From: an uncultured Rhodospira sp. | Lineage (GTDB): Bacteria > Pseudomonadota > Alphaproteobacteria > Rhodospirillales > Rhodospirillaceae | Assembly: GCF_937138205.1 (NCBI RefSeq) | Contig: NZ_CAKZOT010000054.1 | Location: 1 to 35,519 of the forward strand | Direction of reading: 5' to 3' | Length of the DNA stretch: 35,519 nucleotides | Translations under genes and position numbers: made by a program | The notes under the pieces: generated by a model | Database searches by the model: none | The model's input: only the letters and a program-made list of their open reading frames with translations | Told to the model about the DNA's origin: nothing | Part shown: piece by piece, positions 1-6,242 of the stretch | Layout of the letters: each line of letters begins with the position of its first letter | Numbering within the stretch: position 1 is the stretch's first letter

Positions 1-9
1 CAACAGAGC

Positions 10-87
10 TTAATCTCCCAATCCGACTGTCTCAAAGTCGTTGACACGTTCCGCCTCGGGTGCCGTGGTATTCGTGGTCTCGGTCAT
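10..87 (-). CDS. 25-residue peptide, function unknown
   Basis: A very short frame whose peptide begins MTETTNTTAPEAER and ends FETVGLGD before a TAA stop. The start is favoured by an AAGGGGAC stretch about 8-14 bases upstream. It lies 79 bases downstream of another small gene on the same strand, so the two could share a transcript. The peptide is acidic with no membrane segment and no cysteine. No family is recognised. The size would suit a leader or precursor peptide, but no modifying enzyme is visible and the sequence continues beyond the window edge. It may not be a real gene. Confidence 0.35.
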   Translation of the reverse strand: MTETTNTTAPEAERVNDFETVGLGD

Positions 88-166
88 CGCTTTTGTCCCC
101 TTGTCAGGTTCGGGGTGGTGATCGGGCCGAGGCAGGTGTGCCAGCACCTCCCCGGCCGCTCGGGTA

Positions 167-355
167 TCAGGCTGCGGTGGGCTCGGCCTCGGGCGCCGGA
201 TAGAACCCCGGCTCCGCCGATGCGTCGGCCCCGTCGATGGACGCCACATAGGCGTTGCGGGCGTGTGCCTCGTTGGCCACGTCGATGTCGTGCGCGGCCA
301 CCACGGCGCCGATGGCTTGGTCGGTCGTGATGTCTCGCAGGTGATACAGGTTCAT
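167..355 (-). CDS. small hypothetical protein of the prophage left end
   Basis: A 62-residue acidic, alanine-rich protein starting MNLYHLRDITTDQ. The start at 355 is chosen because AAGGGAGG lies directly upstream at good spacing, whereas the longer frame begins in unlikely sequence. There is no membrane segment and no recognised domain. It is divergent from the XRE repressor gene at 503, and the shared 147-base gap holds an inverted repeat, so the repressor may control both directions. By position it belongs to the integrated element, perhaps as an early gene. Function unknown. Confidence 0.55.
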   Translation of the reverse strand: MNLYHLRDITTDQAIGAVVAAHDIDVANEAHARNAYVASIDGADASAEPGFYPAPEAEPTAA

Positions 356-447
356 GGCGGGCCTCCCTTGGTGTGCCTCGGTCGGTGGTTCCAGCACCGG
401 CCCGGGCGCCCGTCCGGCAGCCGCGCAACGCGGGCTTGCCCTAGGGC

Positions 448-498
448 GATGCCTGGAGTATCATCTTCCGCAGAACGAAAGTCAATACCTGAGGCATC
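448..498. promoter_or_regulatory. inverted-repeat operator candidate upstream of the XRE repressor gene
   Basis: GATGCCTGGAGTATC (448-462) faces AATACCTGAGGCATC (484-498), whose reverse complement is GATGCCTCAGGTATT, giving 11 of 15 matches. The pair sits between the divergent starts at 355 and 503 and ends four bases before the repressor ATG. It also overlaps that gene's GAGG ribosome-binding site. Autorepression by the XRE protein is the natural inference but is not shown by sequence alone. Confidence 0.4.
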
Positions 499-502
499 AT
501 CT

Positions 503-736
503 ATGTTCACCAGCGAACAGATGCGGGCGGCGCGGATGCTGGTTCGCTGGGAACAGCGCGATCTTGCCGAACGGTCTGGCGTGTCACTGCCCACCGTGAA
601 GCGGCTTGAAGCGAAGCCCGGCGCGGTGTCGGCTTATGACAGCACCCTCGCGGCCATCCGCTCCGCGCTGGAGTCGGCCGGCGTCGAGTTCATTGACGCC
701 AACGGCGGCGGGCCGGGTGTGCGGTTGCGGCGGTAG
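503..736 (+). CDS. XRE-family helix-turn-helix transcriptional regulator
   Basis: A 77-residue DNA-binding protein, the only plus-strand gene of the element. An XRE/Cro-type helix-turn-helix spans about residues 5-45, with the recognition segment near RSGVSLPTVKRLEAKPG. The tail GVEFIDANGGGPGVRLRR matches the C-terminus of a common family of small alphaproteobacterial XRE regulators. The ATG at 503 follows GAGG by eight bases; longer in-frame starts would add about 80 unlikely residues. It diverges from the small gene ending at 167 and converges on the gene at 761-1429. It is probably the element's repressor, autoregulated through the inverted repeat at 448-498. Confidence 0.8.
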   Translation: MFTSEQMRAARMLVRWEQRDLAERSGVSLPTVKRLEAKPGAVSAYDSTLAAIRSALESAGVEFIDANGGGPGVRLRR

Positions 737-747
737 CGATACGGCGC

Positions 748-763
748 GATACGCTGTATCTCA
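748..763. repeat. 16-bp direct repeat, copy 1, with GATAC-N3-GTATC palindromic core
   Basis: GATACGCTGTATCTCA. The first 13 bases are a palindrome with a three-base centre. The last three bases form the stop codon of the minus-strand gene 761-1429. A further GATAC half-site lies just upstream (739-743). The same 16 bases, with one change at the centre, occur at 1448-1463 in the same orientation. Confidence 0.6.
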
Positions 764-1429
764 GCCCGACACCCGGGCGCTTGCTTGGTCGGCCTGCTTC
801 TTCAGCGTGGCAAGGTGCCGCTCCTTGCCGGCCGGCAGTTCGCCAGCATCAACGATCCCACGCAGAAACTTCTTGTCGCGCGGCTGGAAGATCACGGGCG
901 AGTCCAGACAGGCTTGCGCCGTCGCTACCGGGTCGGTGTCTGGTGGCGGTTCCTGATTGCGCGCCGCTTCAAGCCGGTTCTTCAACCCCCGCTCCAGCGC
1001 CTTTGCGTGGCGGTTCGCAGTCTTGGTCATTTCGTCGGCTTGTTTTGCGGTGATCCGCTTTGCCGTCAGGTCGGCCGTTACCGCTTGGCTCAGCTCGAAC
1101 ACCATAGTGTGGTCGGCGTTGTCGTTGAGCGCTTCATGCAGCCGAACAGACCGCGGCCGGGCGTCTTCCGTAGCAGGGTCAGCATCGTCCACGGCGGCAC
1201 CCTCGACCACGGCCAGCCGGCGGGCCATATCCGCAATCGCCGTCTCGACAGCATCCAGGCGGCCCAGGGCGGGCGCCTGTATCTCAGCCTGTATCGCGCC
1301 CGTATCGTCCAGGACGGCGGCGAGGCGGTCCGCAACGGCAGGGTCGCCTCGCAGCGCGGCAGCGATCCGCCGGATAAGCGGATGGTGCCGATGATCGGCG
1401 CGGACGGAACATGCGGGGGTGGCTGGCAT
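761..1429 (-). CDS. hypothetical prophage protein, largely helical
   Basis: A 222-residue protein starting MPATPACSVRADHR. The start at 1429 is supported by GAGAGGGCG upstream; the frame is open further, but that extension runs through operator-like repeats and a terminator. Predicted mostly alpha-helical, with a probable coiled coil near residues 45-80 and a charged, lysine-rich C-terminal half containing RDKKFLRGI. No domain is recognised. It has its own upstream region, separated from the late operon by a terminator, and is bracketed by 16-bp direct repeats (748-763, 1448-1463). It could be a regulated early gene or a cargo gene of the element. A third TGTATCTCA motif lies inside it at 1278-1286. 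Confidence 0.6.
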   Translation of the reverse strand: MPATPACSVRADHRHHPLIRRIAAALRGDPAVADRLAAVLDDTGAIQAEIQAPALGRLDAVETAIADMARRLAVVEGAAVDDADPATEDARPRSVRLHEALNDNADHTMVFELSQAVTADLTAKRITAKQADEMTKTANRHAKALERGLKNRLEAARNQEPPPDTDPVATAQACLDSPVIFQPRDKKFLRGIVDAGELPAGKERHLATLKKQADQASARVSG

Positions 1430-1447
1430 CGGCGCGCCCTCTCGTGG

Positions 1448-1463
1448 GATACGGTGTATCTCA
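1448..1463. repeat. 16-bp direct repeat, copy 2, in the upstream region of gene 761-1429
   Basis: GATACGGTGTATCTCA, identical to 748-763 except at the central base. It lies 18 bases upstream of the chosen start at 1429. Together with flanking bases it forms a wider palindrome, GGGATAC...GTATCCC, ending near 1472. Its position fits an operator. The direct orientation on both sides of one gene would also fit a recombination cassette. Confidence 0.55.
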
Positions 1464-1595
1464 CTGTATCCCAACCGACGCGCCATAGCAAGCCCGCCGC
1501 AGGCGCGGGCCGGCGGGGCGGCGGGTGCCTGCCAATTCGCCCGTTCTGGGGAACTGCTAAGCCTTTGATTTCGTTGATCACCCAAACGGGGGAAC

Positions 1596-1630
1596 AATGA
1601 AAACAAGGGGTTGCTGAGATAGCAACCCCC
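1596..1630 (-). terminator. rho-independent terminator closing the late operon
   Basis: On the minus strand GGGGTTGCT, loop ATCTC, AGCAACCCC is followed by TTGTTTT. The nine-pair stem is perfect. It lies 14 bases past the stop of the gene ending at 1644, so it should end the structural-gene transcript and insulate the gene at 761-1429. Confidence 0.85.
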
Positions 1631-1643
1631 TGCGCGGCCTCGG

Positions 1644-2108
1644 TCACGCAACCCGGTGCGTGACCGGGATCCCCTGGGCCGCCGCTGCTGCGGCCACGGT
1701 GTCGAAGGTTTGTTCGTCGATCGTCAACGTGGCGCGCCGGTCGCCGTCCGCGTCCGGCTCAGCCTCCGCCGCGACCTGGCGCAGATGGTCGAGAATGGCC
1801 GCGCCGCCGGCGGCATCGCCGTGCTTTGCCAACTGCCGCGCCATCCACCGTAGGTGGCGGTCGATGAAGATTCCCGCCGCCGCCATCGAATCATTCAGAT
1901 CCGCGCGGGCGTCGTCTTGGGCGCCCGGGTCGCTGGCGGCGCAGGCATCGAGCGTGGCCCAGGCCTGAATCAGGTCATCGCGCAAGGCGCGCGCGACCTT
2001 GGCTTTGTTGGGATGCTTTGCCGCGATGTCGTCCAGAATTTCGACCGTCGAGTGTGGCGCCCCCAGGGTGGCGTCGGCGGGTCGGATGGGGTTCGTGGTG
2101 GTGTTCAT
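1644..2108 (-). CDS. hypothetical prophage protein, last gene of the late operon
   Basis: A 154-residue, alanine- and aspartate-rich helical protein starting MNTTTNPIRPADATLG. Its ATG overlaps the stop of the preceding gene by four bases (ATGA), typical of translational coupling. No membrane segment, no signal peptide and no recognised domain. The central part contains a conserved-looking RHLRWMARQLAKHGD helix. It is followed at once by the terminator at 1596-1630. Being last after the tape-measure cluster, it could act in head or tail completion, but nothing in its sequence shows this. Confidence 0.65.
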   Translation of the reverse strand: MNTTTNPIRPADATLGAPHSTVEILDDIAAKHPNKAKVARALRDDLIQAWATLDACAASDPGAQDDARADLNDSMAAAGIFIDRHLRWMARQLAKHGDAAGGAAILDHLRQVAAEAEPDADGDRRATLTIDEQTFDTVAAAAAAQGIPVTHRVA

Positions 2109-2458
2109 GTCGTGAGTCCTTCCAGGTCCGTTTCGATGTCGTCACTGTCCAACCGGGGAAGTCGCCCGGCGTCAAGGTCTCGGGCAAGCTCGTCAAGGCG
2201 GCGCGTGACCCGCCGATCCTCGCGACGCAACACCTTCTCTATCTGCCAGACAGCCTTTCGCTCAAAGGTTTTGCGTTGATTCCGGGGCGCGCCCTGCGCC
2301 AGGAGCCCGGCCAGGTGTTCGTCGACCCTCTCGCGCAGGCGTCGACGATTCTCCTCGATGCGGGCGCGATGGGCCTCGCGGAACTCGGCCACCTTCCGCC
2401 GGCCGACCTCGATAGACCGCGCGGTGTCTTCGTCAATGCCGGCCAGGTGCTGCATCAC
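2105..2458 (-). CDS. hypothetical charged helical prophage protein
   Basis: A 117-residue protein that is almost wholly charged alpha-helix, with arginine- and glutamate-rich stretches such as EENRRRLRERVDEHL and a lysine/arginine segment near residues 60-95. It overlaps the genes on both sides by four bases (ATGA at each end), so it is part of a tightly coupled block with 1644-2108 and 2455-3147. No family is recognised. A coiled-coil structural or chaperone-like role is possible but not demonstrable. Confidence 0.65.
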   Translation of the reverse strand: MMQHLAGIDEDTARSIEVGRRKVAEFREAHRARIEENRRRLRERVDEHLAGLLAQGAPRNQRKTFERKAVWQIEKVLRREDRRVTRRLDELARDLDAGRLPRLDSDDIETDLEGLTT

Positions 2459-3147
2459 GCGGCCACCAGATCCAGCGCATCGGCCGGGACGTCCAACGGC
2501 GGCAACGGCGCGGGCGGGTCGAAGTCCAGCCCACGCTCGTCATGATAGGCGCGAATTTCGGCCTCGGTCGCGGCGCGGTCAGGATACGGCCCCAGGCTGC
2601 CCTGGACGATCCCGTCCGCCCGGATGACGGTGGCCTCCATGTCGCCCCCGACGAAAAGCGCGCTCATCCACTTACGAGCGTGCTTCTGCTGGACGACGCA
2701 CAGCTTCCGCCACTGCTCCGGCGTGAAGCGGGGCAGGAAATCGCGCTTGCCCAGCGTCGGCGCCAGATAGACGCCGGGACCATAAGTGTATTGGTCCACC
2801 GAGCCATCCTCGTGGCGGGTCACACGCACCACCCGTGGCCCCTCGGGCGCCCATCGGAACAGGGTCGCCTCGGCCGTTCCGCCCCATGCATAACTGTCCG
2901 GGGGCTCGTAGTCCTGCAAAAACGCGGTGACCGCTTGGATCGCCGCATCCTGCGAGTCGGCCGCCCGCACCAGGGCGTCGACGGCCCCCCCCGCCCACGT
3001 CGCGCCGCGCGTGGTCGCGGCCATGTGCAAATGCGGGCACACCCACACCTTGCGGGTGAACGCCACGGGCGCCGGGCCGATGTAGGCGACAGTGTCGGAG
3101 ACGACGAAGATTTCATCTTCTGTCAAGTGGAAATTCGCAACGCTCAT
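2455..3147 (-). CDS. phage protein with a probable Ntn-hydrolase (proteasome/HslV-like) fold
   Basis: A 230-residue protein starting MSVANFHLTEDEIFVVSDT at 3147; the ATG overlaps the tape-measure stop by four bases. The N-terminal pattern is an SDT strand, then AFTRKVWVCPHLHMAATTRG, a helix (about residues 50-70), and later VGGDMEATVIRADGIVQG. It resembles the strand-helix order of HslV/proteasome-type Ntn hydrolases. The usual N-terminal Thr/Ser/Cys nucleophile is not at residue 2, so activity may need processing at an internal residue or may be absent. Its place after the tape measure suggests a virion or assembly role. The fold assignment is pattern recognition only. Confidence 0.55.
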   Translation of the reverse strand: MSVANFHLTEDEIFVVSDTVAYIGPAPVAFTRKVWVCPHLHMAATTRGATWAGGAVDALVRAADSQDAAIQAVTAFLQDYEPPDSYAWGGTAEATLFRWAPEGPRVVRVTRHEDGSVDQYTYGPGVYLAPTLGKRDFLPRFTPEQWRKLCVVQQKHARKWMSALFVGGDMEATVIRADGIVQGSLGPYPDRAATEAEIRAYHDERGLDFDPPAPLPPLDVPADALDLVAA

Positions 3148-5180
3148 CGCGTGAACTCCTGCAGGTCGGCGGTCATTTCGGGATCGTCCAACTCGGTGGC
3201 GTCGGTCGTGAACTCGACGGCGGGGCCGGCCATCTTCGAGAATGCCTGTTCGCTCGCCCGCTGCATCGCCTGAAACGCGGGGTCCGCGTCCCGCAGCGCA
3301 ACGGTGATGCGCCGCTGCGCCTCCACCGTGGGCTCGATGCCCTCGGCGCGCAGAAGCCGCATGGCGTGGTTCAGGGACTCGACCTCGTCCCGATACGCTT
3401 CGACGTCCGTTCGCCCGCGATCCGACCATTTACTCACCAGGCTAACAGCGGCGTCGATGCCCCTCGCCCGAGCGCGCTCGGCGTCCTGTAGAGCCTTCAT
3501 GCTGCGCTTCGCGTGGTCCGCCGCGTCGCCCGTCTTCGCCAGCGCCTCGGCGAGTTCCCGATCGACGGCAGCCTGTAGCTTCGCGATCGCCGCCGCGTCG
3601 GCGCCGGCGGCGGCGGCGCGGTCGAGAAGGTCCATGCGCTCCGCGTACTTCTGATTTGCCCGCTCGATGGGGGTCATGAGGTCGGTTTGAAGTTGCTCGA
3701 AGGCCGCGAGCGCTTCCGTATTCTCGCGTTGCCGGGCTGTTTCCTCGGCCTTTTTCTTCGCCATTTCTTCAGATTTCTGGCCGAACCGCTCGACATCGTC
3801 GGCGATCATCTCGTAGAGACGTCGCTGCTTCTCCAGCCGGGCAATTTCCTCCGCGTTGGCGCCAAAGGACACGGAAGAACCCCCGAAGAGGTTGACACCG
3901 GTGCCGAACACGCCACCCGCCGTTCCGGCCTTCAAATCCGCGATTTGTCTGTCAATGTCGGCAATCGCATTTTCCGTCGTCTTCGCCATGCCGGCCGTCG
4001 CGCGATCCAGCCACAGCGCCGCGTCGTGAAGCGCGGCGGCGATGCCCTGAGACAACCCGAGCCCTTCGTCGAGTTTAGCGAGAAATCTATCCCAGGCTGT
4101 GTCAAGCGTGTAGGACGCACGCTCGATCGTCATTGGCATTCTGTCAAACATTTCGTCGGCTTTGCCGGCCGCGCGCGACAGGGCCTGGAACACGCGTTCC
4201 CCGGTCAACTCGCCCGCCGCGCCCATCGCGCGCAGCTCGCCTGTTGTCACGCCGAGTTCGGCGGCCAATGCCTGCGCGAGAACCGGCATATTCTCCATGA
4301 TCGATCGCAGTTCATCGCCCTGAAGGCGGCCAGACGCGAGACCCTGGCCCAACTGAATACTCGCGGCCGTGATTTCCTGAACAGACGTGCCGCCCGCGAC
4401 GCCAAGTTTCTGCACAGTCTCGACCAATTGCGCGACTTCCTTGTCCGTCGCGCCGATTTGCGCCGCCGCGATCTTGAACCGCGTGAATTGCCCAGCCGAC
4501 GCGGCGAGTTCGACACCTGTCGTCAACGCGGTTTGGTACAGATCCTCATAGACTTCCTTGGCGCGGGTCATGTCGCCGATGGATGCGTTCAACTTGCCCA
4601 CGCTCGCAGTATATTCGTCGCCAGCCCTGGCGATCGCCGACGCCGCCAGGCCCGCGCCCACGGTGACGACGCCGAGGGCGATGCCCACCGGTCCCAGGGA
4701 CCGTGCAACGCTCTCAATCGGCCCCGGAAGCCGAGCGAGCGCGCCCCCGAACGCATCGACCCCCCCGCGCGCGCGGCCCGCCGCGCGGCCGGCCTCGTCG
4801 TGTTGCTGCGACAGGCGGCGAACGGATTCACGGTGGCGCTGGAGGGCGGTCGTATAACGATCGATGTTATGCGCACCATGCCGCACAGCCTGGCTGTACA
4901 ACCGCTCGTGGCGCGCCAGTTGTTCCTTCGCGCGCAACAGGGGATCGTGTTGCCGTGTAAAGCGCTCCAGCTGCTTTTGATGCTGCGAGGTGATGCGAAT
5001 GGTTTCGCGCTGGCTGGCGCCCTGCTGGCGATACGCTTGATCGAGGCCCGTCGTGCGTCGAATGAGATTCAGCGTCGCGCGCTCGGAAGAGCCCAGGCGT
5101 GCCTCGAGCCCATTCAATGCGGTGATGGCGCCGCGCGCGTCGATTTCGATGGTTGCGGTGTGGCGACTCGTCCTGGCCAT
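3144..5180 (-). CDS. phage tail tape-measure protein
   Basis: A 678-residue protein that would set tail length and line the tail tube. The N-terminal ~150 residues are helical and charged. A glycine/alanine-rich hydrophobic stretch (PVGIALGVVTVGAGLAA, about residues 165-185) is followed by the conserved tape-measure domain, including ASGRLQGDELRSIMENMPVL and GELTGERVFQALSRA (about residues 195-400). The rest is coiled coil. The start at 5180 has GAGAGGA upstream. For a tape measure it is of modest length. It is the only clear tail gene in the element; no major tail or assembly-chaperone gene precedes it, which is unusual. Confidence 0.88.
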   Translation of the reverse strand: MARTSRHTATIEIDARGAITALNGLEARLGSSERATLNLIRRTTGLDQAYRQQGASQRETIRITSQHQKQLERFTRQHDPLLRAKEQLARHERLYSQAVRHGAHNIDRYTTALQRHRESVRRLSQQHDEAGRAAGRARGGVDAFGGALARLPGPIESVARSLGPVGIALGVVTVGAGLAASAIARAGDEYTASVGKLNASIGDMTRAKEVYEDLYQTALTTGVELAASAGQFTRFKIAAAQIGATDKEVAQLVETVQKLGVAGGTSVQEITAASIQLGQGLASGRLQGDELRSIMENMPVLAQALAAELGVTTGELRAMGAAGELTGERVFQALSRAAGKADEMFDRMPMTIERASYTLDTAWDRFLAKLDEGLGLSQGIAAALHDAALWLDRATAGMAKTTENAIADIDRQIADLKAGTAGGVFGTGVNLFGGSSVSFGANAEEIARLEKQRRLYEMIADDVERFGQKSEEMAKKKAEETARQRENTEALAAFEQLQTDLMTPIERANQKYAERMDLLDRAAAAGADAAAIAKLQAAVDRELAEALAKTGDAADHAKRSMKALQDAERARARGIDAAVSLVSKWSDRGRTDVEAYRDEVESLNHAMRLLRAEGIEPTVEAQRRITVALRDADPAFQAMQRASEQAFSKMAGPAVEFTTDATELDDPEMTADLQEFTR

Positions 5181-5324
5181 GGGGTCCTCTCGGAAAGGGG
5201 GTGGGGCCGGCCCGCTCTACCGGGGGAAGCAAGACGGGCCGGCCCGCACTTTGGGCGATTTGCCGGAGATAAGCGCCGTCGCCCGGCGGCCTTGGCGTGG
5301 GCCACCACCCCCACGCCAATCTGA
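5181..5324. other. non-coding gap with two inverted repeats upstream of the tape-measure gene
   Basis: The self-complementary 12-mer GGGCCGGCCCGC occurs at 5204-5215 and 5236-5247 and could pair into a hairpin. TTGGCGTGGG (5292-5301) pairs perfectly with CCCACGCCAA (5310-5319). Neither is followed by a T-run on the minus strand, so they are not classical terminators. They could attenuate or stabilise the message between the structural genes and the tape measure. Confidence 0.5.
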
Positions 5325-5663
5325 TCACTGCGACAACCTATAGATCACGGGGCCATTCGCGTAAGAAGCGCACACAAGTCTGTATTCAACGCCTTGCTCC
5401 GGTTCATTCAGCACCACTGAAATTGGACTGGACCAATGGTGATGATCGCCCGCGGTCGTCCGGGCGGGGGCCAACACGCGATGCCAGGTCGCCCCACCGT
5501 CGAAGGTCCGTTCCAGGCGGACACGGGCACCGAACACGCCCCCCAGCGTCACGTTGAAATCGCCATGAAGTTCGACCGACGCGCTGGTGCCGGGCGCGGT
5601 GAACGTTCCCTCAACCGGAGAAACGCGGCCAAGTTCGCGTGAAGCGCCACTCGGACGGCCCAT
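5325..5663 (-). CDS. small beta-rich phage structural protein, family not certain
   Basis: A 112-residue protein starting MGRPSGASRELGRVSPVEG at 5663; the longer frame would add an arginine-rich artefact overlapping the next gene. It appears to be a beta-sandwich, with alternating hydrophobic strands such as ARVRLERTFDGGATWHRV and VEYRLVCASYANGPVIYR. The segment FDGGATW recalls Asp-box-like loops of virion beta proteins. It lies 11 bases after the DUF2190 gene and upstream of the tape measure, so a tail, neck or decoration role is likely. If the element has a tail-tube protein this is the only positional candidate, but the sequence does not prove it. Confidence 0.6.
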   Translation of the reverse strand: MGRPSGASRELGRVSPVEGTFTAPGTSASVELHGDFNVTLGGVFGARVRLERTFDGGATWHRVLAPARTTAGDHHHWSSPISVVLNEPEQGVEYRLVCASYANGPVIYRLSQ

Positions 5664-5674
5664 GACACCCTCCC

Positions 5675-6025
5675 CTACGCGGCGGCAGCGGTCGCCACGC
5701 CGTCCAAGCGCACCGCAACCGTGGTGTCGCCGTTTCCGGCGGCGGTGACGGCGGTTCCGACGGGATAGTGCCCCGAGTCGGGAAGCACCACCTGGCCCGG
5801 GTCGATATCCCACGACACGGCCGCGCCTTGGGCGATGACTTCGGTGGACAATTTCGGCAGGGTGAAGACCCCGCGCGTCTGAAGGTTCACGTCCTTGGTG
5901 GCGTCGGCGTCGGTGAGCGCAACGCCAGCGATGGCGCCGACAATCACCAGGTCACCGGAAGAGACGCCTCCGGACGGGGCAGCGACGGTCACAATGTCGC
6001 CCTGTTGCAAGAAGTTCGTGGCCAT
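5675..6025 (-). CDS. DUF2190-family capsid-associated protein
   Basis: A 116-residue protein starting MATNFLQQGDIVTVAAPSGG. The pattern GDIVTV, then VSSGDLVIVGAIAGVALTDA, GVFTLPKLSTEVIAQGAAVSW and a C-terminal alanine run match DUF2190, a small beta-rich family encoded beside phage capsid genes and thought to act as a capsid decoration or fibre protein. Spacing to the upstream gene (stop at 6029) is three bases, indicating one operon. Length and order (capsid, gpW-like, DUF2190) fit the family. Confidence 0.8.
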   Translation of the reverse strand: MATNFLQQGDIVTVAAPSGGVSSGDLVIVGAIAGVALTDADATKDVNLQTRGVFTLPKLSTEVIAQGAAVSWDIDPGQVVLPDSGHYPVGTAVTAAGNGDTTVAVRLDGVATAAAA

Positions 6026-6028
6026 GGG

Positions 6029-6238
6029 TCAAAGTCCTTTCGTCGAGGAAATCACGATCTTGGAGACGCGCGAAGAAGAACCGATCCGCTCATTGAGACG
6101 CGCCAAGGCATCCAGCATGTCCCGCTGCGAGCGGTAGACAATGCTTTTGCCATCCGGGTTCGTGACTTCGCGGATCCCGGAGTCAATCGCAACTTGGAGC
6201 GCGTCCCGACGGGCGATCAGTTCCTCTTGCGTCGCCAT
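6029..6238 (-). CDS. gpW-like head-tail joining protein
   Basis: A 69-residue protein starting MATQEELIARRDALQVAIDSG. A short N-terminal helix, a hairpin (EVTNPDGKSIVYRS) and a second helix (DMLDALARLNERIG) reproduce the gpW layout. In lambda, gpW sits in the portal vertex after packaging and lets the tail attach. Here it lies four bases after the capsid gene, not between terminase and portal as in lambda. The short length and charged helices agree with the family. Confidence is moderate because such small proteins diverge quickly. Confidence 0.65.
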   Translation of the reverse strand: MATQEELIARRDALQVAIDSGIREVTNPDGKSIVYRSQRDMLDALARLNERIGSSSRVSKIVISSTKGL

Positions 6239-6242
6239 GAAA

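Noticed and set aside
10-87. Lasso or other RiPP precursor
   Set aside because: The peptide has no recognisable core or leader cleavage motif and no maturation enzyme is in the window; kept only as an unknown short peptide.
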